The notes under the pieces are model-generated. The model made no database searches. It was not told the origin of the DNA and saw only the letters and a list, made by a program, of their open reading frames with translations. 64,000 nucleotides of DNA from assembly GCA_965221455.1 (NCBI GenBank), contig OZ244890.1, forward strand, positions 1 to 64,000, in the 5' to 3' direction. Below are positions 43,849-51,607 of the stretch, piece by piece; within the stretch, counting starts at the first letter, position 1, and every line of letters begins with the position of its first letter. The DNA is from SMWN01 sp965221455. GTDB lineage: Bacteria > Pseudomonadota > Gammaproteobacteria > Eutrophobiales > Eutrophobiaceae. The position numbers and the translations under genes were made by a program.

Positions 43849-44171
43849 CAACCACCTTCAGCCATCCAGCTTACACGAAGCAACAATAGCCTCAACCGCC
43901 TCTAGGAGTCTAGGCAATTGTTAGTGAATACGCAAGCATGTCAGAAATCAGTGTTGATTATGAGTAAGTGGTGCAACCTCCATCAACAGACGATTCATTA
44001 TAACAAGCACACACCTGAATAAATTCAATAAATTTTCAGATTAAAAAATAATAATATTATAGACTTATATAAATCTATTGCATAACAACTTAAGTTATAT
44101 AAAACAACTGACAGCAACACGAATGCTATTCCCCGCCCATATTGTGAGACTCGTGTCGCAGGTTTGTACGA
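43849..44171. other. AT-rich intergenic stretch, nothing recognised
   Basis: Between the predicted xoxF promoter and the small periplasmic gene at 44172 I see no gene, insertion sequence or RNA. The sequence from about 44010 to 44100 is strongly AT-rich. Confidence 0.4.
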
Positions 44172-44582
44172 CTATTTAATTTCCTCAATCTTATTATATT
44201 TCTCATTTTCAGTGAGATCCGTCGGTGCATTTATGTGCACGACTTCTTTACATTGACCACCAGCCGCTTCTTCGGCCGCCGCGAGTTCTTTCGCAAATGA
44301 CTTGCCTGCTTCATTATCCCTGAAGACACCACCCTGCTCACCCACCATCCTTTTATTACGATTATAAGTCACCGCATAGCTATATGTTTCAAAAGACATA
44401 TTTGATGCAATAGAATCTATACGGCATGAACATGTTTGCAGATCATGCATCGAACTTCTACCCATCTTTTGCAGACAATTCAGCACATACTCAACACGCT
44501 CCGCCGTAGGAAAGTCGTTAGCAGAAACTACTGATGAAAAACCTAACAGTAGCATTAAAGTTACAGTTCCATTGATTCGCAT
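44172..44582 (-). CDS. small periplasmic protein of unknown function
   Basis: A 136-residue protein with a signal peptide (VTLMLLLGFSSVVSA, cleavage after about residue 21). The mature part has four cysteines (CLQKM, TCSC and a later QCKEV), enough for two disulfides, in a helical context. The family is not recognised, though proteins like this occur near methanol dehydrogenase genes. It lies upstream of xoxF on the same strand and after waaA. Disulfide formation would depend on the Dsb system encoded nearby (dsbC, 46775-47506). Confidence 0.7.
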   Translation of the reverse strand: MRINGTVTLMLLLGFSSVVSANDFPTAERVEYVLNCLQKMGRSSMHDLQTCSCRIDSIASNMSFETYSYAVTYNRNKRMVGEQGGVFRDNEAGKSFAKELAAAEEAAGGQCKEVVHINAPTDLTENEKYNKIEEIK

Positions 44583-44683
44583 CTTAATTTATGTCTCCAA
44601 AGTTTGAATCGAAAAGTATTTCAGGCAAGTCTGACTTTTTAGCGAGTCCGGTGATATAACTTTTTACAGTTAACCGATATATT

Positions 44684-45967
44684 CTAGGTTCGAGTTTCAT
44701 CGGTGCTGAGAAATTGTCGTATTAATTTCATTATTTTTCCAACATTACCGCGCTTCTTTGAAACAATAGCCCGACCTCTTTCACCTGCAGAACGCCTTAG
44801 GCCTGCATCATCCAGTAGACAACTGACTCTGTTAAATAGTTCATCAGCTCCGTTTATTTTCCATGCAGCAACTTCATCCAGTAATAGCTGACTAATTTCC
44901 TGAAAATTAAACACATGTGGCCCCGTGATGACAGGCAACCCGAGACTCGCTGGTTCCAGCATATTGTGACCACCAACTTCCGTGAGGCTGCCACCGACAA
45001 ATGCAACATCGGCGGCTGCATAAAACGTAGGTAATTCGCCCAAACTGTCAAGGATAAAAACCTGAAAATTTTCATCACATTCTTTACCATCGCTTCTGCA
45101 GAGCACTCTCAAACCACGCTTAAAACATAATTCCTTGACGCTTGCTGAACGCTCAGGATGTCTTGGCACAATAACCAGAAGACACTGTGAATGTTTCTCC
45201 AGAACTTTATCAAATGCGTCAAGAATTATTTTCTCCTCACCTTCATGCGTGCTCGCAGCTATCCACACTTGCCTGTTCACTGAAAGATATTTTCTTAATG
45301 TCTGTGTCTGTTCAGTGATACCATGTGGCAGGTTAATATCAAATTTCAAATTGCCGGTAACATTAACTTTATCTTTGTCAGCCCCGAGTGCTATCAACCG
45401 TTCTGCGTCCTTTTCTCCCTGCGCTATAATCAATGAAACACTTTCGAGCATTGAACGTGTAAATCCTGAAAAATATCGATAGCCACGAGCAGAATTTTCA
45501 GACATGCGCGCATTTATAATCACGACAGGGATATTGCTTGCCTGGCAATAGTGAAATAGATTGGGCCATAGCTCCGTTTCCATAACCAATAATATTGCCG
45601 GATCAATAATAGAGACAAAGCGTTTAACGGCCGCTGGCAGATCATAGGGAATATAAAGATGTGTTACATCTCCAGCCAGGTATTGTTTGACACAATCAGC
45701 TCCTGTTGGTGTCATTGTTGTGACTAATATTTTGCAACTCGAATATTCTTGCAATAAATTATTAATCAACGGTCTTGCCGCTTGTACTTCACCAACAGAG
45801 ACTGCATGTACCCAAATGATCTTGTTTCGTGAAGCAATCCTTTGTGGAAAACCAAATCGTTCTAACCAACGATCTCTATAATCAGAATTGCGGAAACCGA
45901 GCAAAAATAATCGTAGTACGATGAAAGGGATCAGCAAATAGAAAATGAAAGAATAAATTATTCGCAA
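44684..45967 (-). CDS. waaA: 3-deoxy-D-manno-octulosonic acid (Kdo) transferase
   Basis: WaaA adds Kdo to lipid A at the inner membrane. The protein is 427 residues with a TTG start at 45967, an N-terminal membrane anchor (FIFYLLIPFIVLRLFLLGF) and GT-B glycosyltransferase fold. Characteristic blocks are IWVHAVSVGEVQAARPLI, TTMTPTGADCV, YIPYDLPAAVKRF, LVMETELWPN and DVAFVGGSLTEVGGHNMLEPASLGLPVITGPH. The length is usual for the family. Confidence 0.95.
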   Translation of the reverse strand: MRIIYSFIFYLLIPFIVLRLFLLGFRNSDYRDRWLERFGFPQRIASRNKIIWVHAVSVGEVQAARPLINNLLQEYSSCKILVTTMTPTGADCVKQYLAGDVTHLYIPYDLPAAVKRFVSIIDPAILLVMETELWPNLFHYCQASNIPVVIINARMSENSARGYRYFSGFTRSMLESVSLIIAQGEKDAERLIALGADKDKVNVTGNLKFDINLPHGITEQTQTLRKYLSVNRQVWIAASTHEGEEKIILDAFDKVLEKHSQCLLVIVPRHPERSASVKELCFKRGLRVLCRSDGKECDENFQVFILDSLGELPTFYAAADVAFVGGSLTEVGGHNMLEPASLGLPVITGPHVFNFQEISQLLLDEVAAWKINGADELFNRVSCLLDDAGLRRSAGERGRAIVSKKRGNVGKIMKLIRQFLSTDETRT

Positions 45968-46179
45968 CAGTCAATAGTCTCGAGGTATTTCCAATCCATG
46001 TTAGTGACAAGTCTTGACGGATCAGTCATTGATGTTAGCTCAATCCTCTTGAATCTCGTTACTGCAGGAAATGCCTCTTGCCGAATAAATCGACATTCAA
46101 CATCTGCATTGACCGGATATTGTTCCAGCGTATCCGCCGATTCTTCTTTCCCTGCAATACCTGCCAGACACATTCGCAC
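45958..46179 (-). CDS. small hypothetical protein overlapping waaA start
   Basis: A 73-residue frame whose stop overlaps the waaA TTG start by 10 bp, an arrangement expected for coupled genes. Composition is protein-like (RLVTNMDWKYLETIDCCE at the C-terminus) but I recognise no domain and see no good ribosome-binding site. It may be spurious. Confidence 0.3.
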   Translation of the reverse strand: MRMCLAGIAGKEESADTLEQYPVNADVECRFIRQEAFPAVTRFKRIELTSMTDPSRLVTNMDWKYLETIDCCE

Positions 46180-46430
46180 GCCTTGTACTCTTTAACTCAT
46201 TCAGACTAATCGGGAATTCAACTATCTTTCTGAAATAAATTCCACAGATCTTTTATCGTTTTATTTGTACACCACATATTCCTGAAGAATCACACCGGCA
46301 ATTAAAAGCTCAATCAAATAACCACCAGATTACGGTTATTTAAGTTAACAAAAAATATCGTCATGAGAAAACAGTTTTTGGCTGGAGTAAAATTGGCTCC
46401 ATTCCATTTAAGATATTGGAAAAATCGACT

Positions 46431-46447
46431 TTGGACATAATAAACCA
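46431..46447 (+). repeat. 17-bp direct repeat, copy 1
   Basis: TTGGACATAATAAACCA occurs here and again, identical and in the same orientation, at 47550-47566. Copy 1 ends at the ATG of the small frame at 46447. Confidence 0.6.
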
Positions 46448-46659
46448 TGAACGACCGATCAAACTACTCTATCAGATCGATATTGTACGCGATCTGGAAA
46501 TGGTTCACCATCCAGCGATCTGTATCATCAGATAATGCAAAAATTAAAACTTATCACTTCTTTAAGGTTATTGGTGAAGAATATTCAGAACACATCTATC
46601 GGATAATGCAATACGGCGAAATTTATCCTTCAAAAGTCGAAGAAAGAACAGAAAATTAA
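46447..46659 (+). CDS. small hypothetical protein
   Basis: A 70-residue frame (IRSILYAIWKWFTIQRSV near the start, HIYRIMQYGEIYPSKVEERTEN at the end). There is no clear ribosome-binding site, no recognised family and no close neighbour on its strand. It begins at one copy of a 17-bp direct repeat that recurs 1.1 kb downstream. A real small gene or a remnant are both possible. Confidence 0.3.
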   Translation: MNDRSNYSIRSILYAIWKWFTIQRSVSSDNAKIKTYHFFKVIGEEYSEHIYRIMQYGEIYPSKVEERTEN

Positions 46660-46774
46660 TCATCCGTGATACAAGAACATTTAACCACTCAGCTATCAAG
46701 GTTGGAAGCACAGATGAAAGACAGGTTGGTAATTAATCAGCCATTAAGGATTAATCCAGGCCCGGGAAATTTAT

Positions 46775-47506
46775 TCACCGACCGAGTTCCCTGAGTAACT
46801 CGTCCGGTCGCATGTAACCAGGTAATGACCGACCATTTTCAAGAAAAATCGCCGGCGTCCCCATCATTCCCATCTCGCGACCCAAAGCATACTGACTGTT
46901 AACGGGACTCTCGCAATTCTCTTTGGTTTTAACTATGGCCGGCATACCATTTTTTGCATCTGTCAATGCTTGGGAACGATCTTCAGCGCACCAAATATCC
47001 ATCATTCGCTGATAAGTAGGTGAATTTATTCCATCCCTCGGGAAAGCCAAATATCTAACTGTTATTTGATTATTATTAAGTTCTGGAATATCGTTGTGCA
47101 ATTCACGACAGTATCCGCAATCGACATCCGTAAAAACATAAATAGTATCTTTGCTGTTTTCCGATGCAAATTCTATGTATTCGTCTTCAGGTATCGCCTG
47201 CAACAGATTGGCTCTTGCGAGCGAACGCACTTCCTGACTAAGGTTCTCTTTCTCCTGCATATCTATTAAATCACCTTTAATGATAAAACGGCCGTTAGCG
47301 GTCGTATAAATCACATTTGTGCCTATCACCACTTCATAGATATTCCCAATCGGAGTCGAGCTTACACTCGAAACATGTATCTGTGGGAATGCCTGCTCTA
47401 AAGTTTTGATCAGACGCTCTTCAACCTGCTCTGCCGCGACGACATTGCATGTGGAAAACAGCAACCCTGTCTGCAATACCATTTTAATTGATTTGACTAA
47501 TTTCAT
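46775..47506 (-). CDS. dsbC: thiol:disulfide interchange protein DsbC
   Basis: A 243-residue periplasmic disulfide isomerase with a signal peptide (residues 1-25), an N-terminal dimerisation domain (LIKTLEQAFPQIHVSSVSSTPIGNIYEVVIG) and a thioredoxin-like domain with the active site Cys130-Gly-Tyr-Cys133 (DVDCGYCREL) and GTPAIFLENGRSLPGY carrying the cis-proline. DsbC corrects non-native disulfides and would be relevant to XoxF, whose adjacent cysteines form a strained disulfide. Confidence 0.95.
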   Translation of the reverse strand: MKLVKSIKMVLQTGLLFSTCNVVAAEQVEERLIKTLEQAFPQIHVSSVSSTPIGNIYEVVIGTNVIYTTANGRFIIKGDLIDMQEKENLSQEVRSLARANLLQAIPEDEYIEFASENSKDTIYVFTDVDCGYCRELHNDIPELNNNQITVRYLAFPRDGINSPTYQRMMDIWCAEDRSQALTDAKNGMPAIVKTKENCESPVNSQYALGREMGMMGTPAIFLENGRSLPGYMRPDELLRELGR

Positions 47507-47549
47507 ATATTTAACCGATATTTATCTAACATTCCGTCACTTACCGAAG

Positions 47550-47566
47550 TTGGACATAATAAACCA
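47550..47566 (+). repeat. 17-bp direct repeat, copy 2
   Basis: TTGGACATAATAAACCA, identical to 46431-46447. It lies between the divergent dsbC and gspE genes. Confidence 0.6.
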
Positions 47567-47663
47567 ATATCCGTTCCAATAAGAACTGCTTTATGTTCCT
47601 TATCTGTGTGATGGGTGCTAAAGTTCGCGAGAACGGGACTATGGCTATAACGTTTGTGGACAT

Positions 47664-49454
47664 ATGCAACAACAAGTAATCGCTGCCTCAGGCAAAGATA
47701 AACTGACACTGGATTATGTCCTGGATCTGCTACTGCAAGATGGTCTTGTTAGTAAGCAACAGTTAGCACAATTCAGAGCTTCGCATACACCGGATTATAA
47801 CGATCAAACCCATCCACTTATCACACTGGCTGATGAGAATTGGAAAAGTGGTGGGGATAAACCTTATCCCCTGACACTTGAGAGACTTACTCAGTGGCTG
47901 GCAAAAAAAACCAAAATGCCCTATGTGCGTATTGATCCCCTAAAAATAGACGTAAACAAAGTCACCAGTTTTGTTTCTCAGGGGTATGCGACGAATCTCA
48001 AGATTTTGCCTATAGAGATGAACAGTCATGAACTGACTGTCGCAAGTTGCGAGCCGTTTTTTGACTCATGGGAGGCGGAACTCTCACGTATAGCACAACT
48101 CCGCATCAAACGTGTTTTAGTCAATCCAAAAGATATTGATCGTTATCTGATAGAGTTTTACGGCATTAGTCGTTCTGTTTTAGGCGCAGTAACCAATTCC
48201 GATGAGACCAAATCAAAATTACAAAATTTCGAACAACTTGTTGAAGTCGGCAAAATGGGTGAACCCGATGCCAATGATCAACACATCGTCAGTATCGTTG
48301 ATTGGTTACTTCAATTTGCATTTGAGCAACGTGCCAGCGATATTCATCTGGAACCCCGTAGAGAAAAAGGCAAAATTCGTTTTCGTATTGATGGTGTCCT
48401 TCACCAGGTCCATGAATTCCCGATCATTCTCATGGGCGCGATTTCCAGCCGACTTAAATCTCTGAGTCGTATGGACGTTACCGATAAACGTCGTCCTCAA
48501 GACGGTCGCATAAAAACCAAAACACCCTCGGGCGATGAAGTTGAGATGCGTCTTTCCACCATGCCGACGGCATTTGGAGAAAAACTGGTTATCCGTATCT
48601 TCGATCCGGAAATGCTCTACAAAAGTTTTTCCGATCTTGGTTTCAGCAAACATAATGTCTCGCACTGGGAGACCATGACAGAAAACCGGCATGGGATTAT
48701 TCTGGTCACAGGTCCAACAGGTTCGGGCAAAACCACAACACTATATTCAGCGTTAAAACAACTGGCCCGCCCGGAACTCAATGTCTGCACCATTGAAGAT
48801 CCCATAGAAATGATTGACGAGCAACTGAATCAGATGCAGGTACAAAAAAATATTGAAGTGAATTTTGCGACGGGTGTCCGCACGCTGTTACGGCAAGACC
48901 CGGATATCATTATGATCGGCGAAATTCGGGACTATGAGACAGCGGATATCGCCGTTCGAGCCGCATTAACAGGGCATTTGGTAATCTCAAGCCTGCATAC
49001 AAATGATGCACCCTCGGCTGTCACCCGACTCATCGACCTTGGCATACAATCGTTTCTTATCAATGCCTCCTTACTAGGCGTATTAGCTCAACGATTAGTC
49101 AGAACACTTTGCCCATACTGCAAACAGCAAAAAACAATGGATAAAGAAGCATGGGATGTATTGACAACGCCGTCGAAAATAAAATTACCGGAAAAATCCT
49201 GTCAGGAAACAGGCTGTGATGAATGTCGACACACGGGCTACCTTGGTCGTATCGGTATTTATGAAATATTACCCATGAATCCCGACTTGCAAAAAATGAT
49301 TGCCGGGGACATAGATTCCAGGGAGTTACGTAAAATTGCGTTGCAGCAAGGTATGCGTAGTTTACGCATCAGTGGCGCACAAAAAATTGCGGAAGGGTTA
49401 ACCACCTTCGAGGAAATCTTTTCTGTTATCCCTGATGATTTGGATAAATTTTAA
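47664..49454 (+). CDS. gspE: type II secretion / type IV pilus-like assembly ATPase
   Basis: A 596-residue GspE/PilB-family ATPase that powers a pseudopilus or pilus from the cytoplasmic side. It has an N-terminal MshEN-like domain (YVLDLLLQDGLVSKQQLAQFR, then LERLTQWLAKKTKMPYVRIDPLKID), a Walker A GPTGSGKTTTLYSAL near residue 350, an Asp box (CTIEDPIEM), a Walker B (DPDIIMIGEIRDYETADIA) and the His box (GHLVISSLHTNDA). A tetracysteine zinc loop (CPYCKQQ and CDECRHTGYLGR) typical of GspE and PilB is near 487-525. No other gsp or pil gene is adjacent, so which machine it serves is uncertain; the gene name follows the closest layout. Confidence 0.85.
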   Translation: MQQQVIAASGKDKLTLDYVLDLLLQDGLVSKQQLAQFRASHTPDYNDQTHPLITLADENWKSGGDKPYPLTLERLTQWLAKKTKMPYVRIDPLKIDVNKVTSFVSQGYATNLKILPIEMNSHELTVASCEPFFDSWEAELSRIAQLRIKRVLVNPKDIDRYLIEFYGISRSVLGAVTNSDETKSKLQNFEQLVEVGKMGEPDANDQHIVSIVDWLLQFAFEQRASDIHLEPRREKGKIRFRIDGVLHQVHEFPIILMGAISSRLKSLSRMDVTDKRRPQDGRIKTKTPSGDEVEMRLSTMPTAFGEKLVIRIFDPEMLYKSFSDLGFSKHNVSHWETMTENRHGIILVTGPTGSGKTTTLYSALKQLARPELNVCTIEDPIEMIDEQLNQMQVQKNIEVNFATGVRTLLRQDPDIIMIGEIRDYETADIAVRAALTGHLVISSLHTNDAPSAVTRLIDLGIQSFLINASLLGVLAQRLVRTLCPYCKQQKTMDKEAWDVLTTPSKIKLPEKSCQETGCDECRHTGYLGRIGIYEILPMNPDLQKMIAGDIDSRELRKIALQQGMRSLRISGAQKIAEGLTTFEEIFSVIPDDLDKF

Positions 49455-49507
49455 GCTTCAAGACCAGTTAAGGAAAATTCCAATGCCCGGAATTGCATGT
49501 ACTGCCA

Positions 49508-49690
49508 ATGAGAAACAAATATATCATCCGTTCCCGAATTTCTGAAAAGAAATCTAGAAAGATTTTGTGATGATTTTGCATTGATGTAGAAGCGTCTAAA
49601 GTGTCTCAAATTAATCGGATAAATCGCAATACTGTCAATCTGTTTGTTTGATCAAATCCGTCAACGTATTGCTGAAATTGTGAGCTGCCT
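49508..49690 (+). mobile_element. decayed 5' end of an IS1595-like transposase
   Basis: From ATG 49508 the frame reads MRNKYIIRSRISEKK, the characteristic start of IS1595-family transposases. In a second frame VEASKVSQINRINRNTVNLF gives the helix-turn-helix segment, and in a third DQIRQRIAEIV continues it. At least two frameshifts and a stop break the gene, and nothing of the later catalytic domain remains. No terminal inverted repeats are evident. The remnant sits at the upstream edge of the restriction-modification pair. Confidence 0.6.
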
Positions 49691-49744
49691 GGTCCATTCT
49701 CTGAGGGAGAAATCGAACTTGATGAAACTTACCAGGGAGCAAGC

Positions 49745-51601
49745 ATGACAGAACCGGAAAAAGTAAAACTGGAATCAATGGATATAGCACAGGAGAAGTG
49801 CGAGCAACTCAAAAAATTATTTCCAGAAGCCTTTGCTGAAGACAAGATAGACTTCGACCAACTGAAACGCGCACTGGGTGCATGGGTGGAACCAGGCAGA
49901 GAACGCTTCAGCCTGAACTGGCCTGGCAAAGCCGAGTACATGAAAATCATCCAGCAACCCAGTGTCGCCACCCTAAAGCCCGCTCGTGATGAATCGGTGA
50001 ATTTTGACGCCACCGAAAATCTGTTCATTGAAGGCGATAATCTTGAAGTGCTCAAGCTCCTGCAAAAGTCCTACTTCGGCAAGGTGAAGATGATCTATAT
50101 CGATCCGCCCTATAACACGGGCAATGAATTCATTTATCCCGATAAATATAGCGAAACACTGGATACCTATTTGGAATATACCGGCCAGATAGATGGGAAT
50201 GGCCACAAATTCTCTACCAATATCGATAGCAACGGTCGCTACCATTCACGCTGGTTGAATATGATGTATCCGAGGCTGTATCTGGCACGTAATCTGTTGC
50301 GTGAGGACGGCGTGATTTTTATTAGCATTGATGACCATGAACAGGCGAACCTGAAAGCCCTGTGTGATCAGATATTTGGGGAAGAGAATTTTGTTGGTAG
50401 TATCATTTGGTCAAAAAAAAGGGGAAAAGATAATTCGGCAAAGTATTTGAGCAGGAACCATGAGTATCTCATTACAATAGCTAAAGATATTAATAATTTA
50501 ACATTCGGCAGACTGGAAATGCCTGAAAACACACGAAAATCATATACTAATCCAGATAATGATGAGAGAGGAGATTATAGGCTCCAGGGTATATGGGCAA
50601 GAGGTTCTCAAGGTGGGTCAAAATACTCTTTTCGATCCAGGTCAGGAGAAGAATTTAATGAAAGATTGTGGCTCGTTGCAATAGAAACAATGAAGAAATT
50701 AGATTTTGACAATCGTTTGGTTTTTAAAGGTGATAAAATTTATAAAAAATTATTTTTAAGTGAATATAAAGGTGATATACCTGAAACTATATGGTTAGAT
50801 GCCTCAAATGCGGCTAACGCCGCTGATGAACTAAAATCTTTATTTGATAGCCAAGTATTTGATACGGTTAAGCCAACGCCTTATCTAAAAAAAATGTTAA
50901 AGCTGGGAGTTGATAAAGATGACATAATCCTGGACTTCTTCGCTGGTTCCTGCACCACCGCCCATGCAGTTCTGGACCTTAACAAAGAAGATGAAGGCAA
51001 TCGCAGATTTATCATGGTCCAACTTCCCGAGCCATGCGATGAAAAGTCAAAAGCCTATAAGGACGGCTACAAAACCATTGCCGATATAGGAAAAAAACGC
51101 ATCCGCCTCGCAGGAAAGAAAATCGAGGAAGAACAAAATTGCCTGTTAGATTTCAATGGTGAAAGAAATCTCGACCTCGGCTTCAAGGTATTCAAGCTCT
51201 CCAAATCCAACTTCAAAGTGTGGGAAGGCGACATCAGGAAAATTGAAAATCTTCAAGAACAACTATTTGACCATGTGGACCATATCGACGGGGCTTCCAG
51301 GCCGGAAGATATCCTTTACGAATTGCTGTTAAAAAGCGGCTTCCCGCTCACCACCCAAGTGGAGAAGCTCCATCTGGCCGGTAAGGATGTTTTATCCATT
51401 GAAGAAGGTGCACTGCTTATTTGTCTGGATAAGGATCTCACGCAGGAACTTATCGACGCCATCGCCGGAGAAAACCCGCGACAGGTGATCTGCCTGGATT
51501 ATGGCTTCAAAGGTAATGACCAACTCAAGGCCAACGCCGTACAAACCTTCAAGGTGCGCGCCCAACAACAGGAAAGTGAGATTGTCTTCAAAACGGTGTA
51601 G
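49745..51601 (+). CDS. mod: type III restriction-modification system methyltransferase
   Basis: A 618-residue beta-class adenine-N6 methyltransferase. The catalytic motif IDPPYNTGNEF is at about residue 120, followed by the target-recognition domain and then the SAM-binding motif LDFFAGSCTTAHAVLDL near 397, the order that defines the beta class. Mod alone methylates and also gives the complex its recognition specificity. The central part (about 50400-50900) is distinctly more AT-rich than both ends, as expected for exchanged recognition domains. GGGAGC lies before the ATG. res starts 6 bp downstream. Confidence 0.95.
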   Translation: MTEPEKVKLESMDIAQEKCEQLKKLFPEAFAEDKIDFDQLKRALGAWVEPGRERFSLNWPGKAEYMKIIQQPSVATLKPARDESVNFDATENLFIEGDNLEVLKLLQKSYFGKVKMIYIDPPYNTGNEFIYPDKYSETLDTYLEYTGQIDGNGHKFSTNIDSNGRYHSRWLNMMYPRLYLARNLLREDGVIFISIDDHEQANLKALCDQIFGEENFVGSIIWSKKRGKDNSAKYLSRNHEYLITIAKDINNLTFGRLEMPENTRKSYTNPDNDERGDYRLQGIWARGSQGGSKYSFRSRSGEEFNERLWLVAIETMKKLDFDNRLVFKGDKIYKKLFLSEYKGDIPETIWLDASNAANAADELKSLFDSQVFDTVKPTPYLKKMLKLGVDKDDIILDFFAGSCTTAHAVLDLNKEDEGNRRFIMVQLPEPCDEKSKAYKDGYKTIADIGKKRIRLAGKKIEEEQNCLLDFNGERNLDLGFKVFKLSKSNFKVWEGDIRKIENLQEQLFDHVDHIDGASRPEDILYELLLKSGFPLTTQVEKLHLAGKDVLSIEEGALLICLDKDLTQELIDAIAGENPRQVICLDYGFKGNDQLKANAVQTFKVRAQQQESEIVFKTV

Positions 51602-51607
51602 AGGTGC

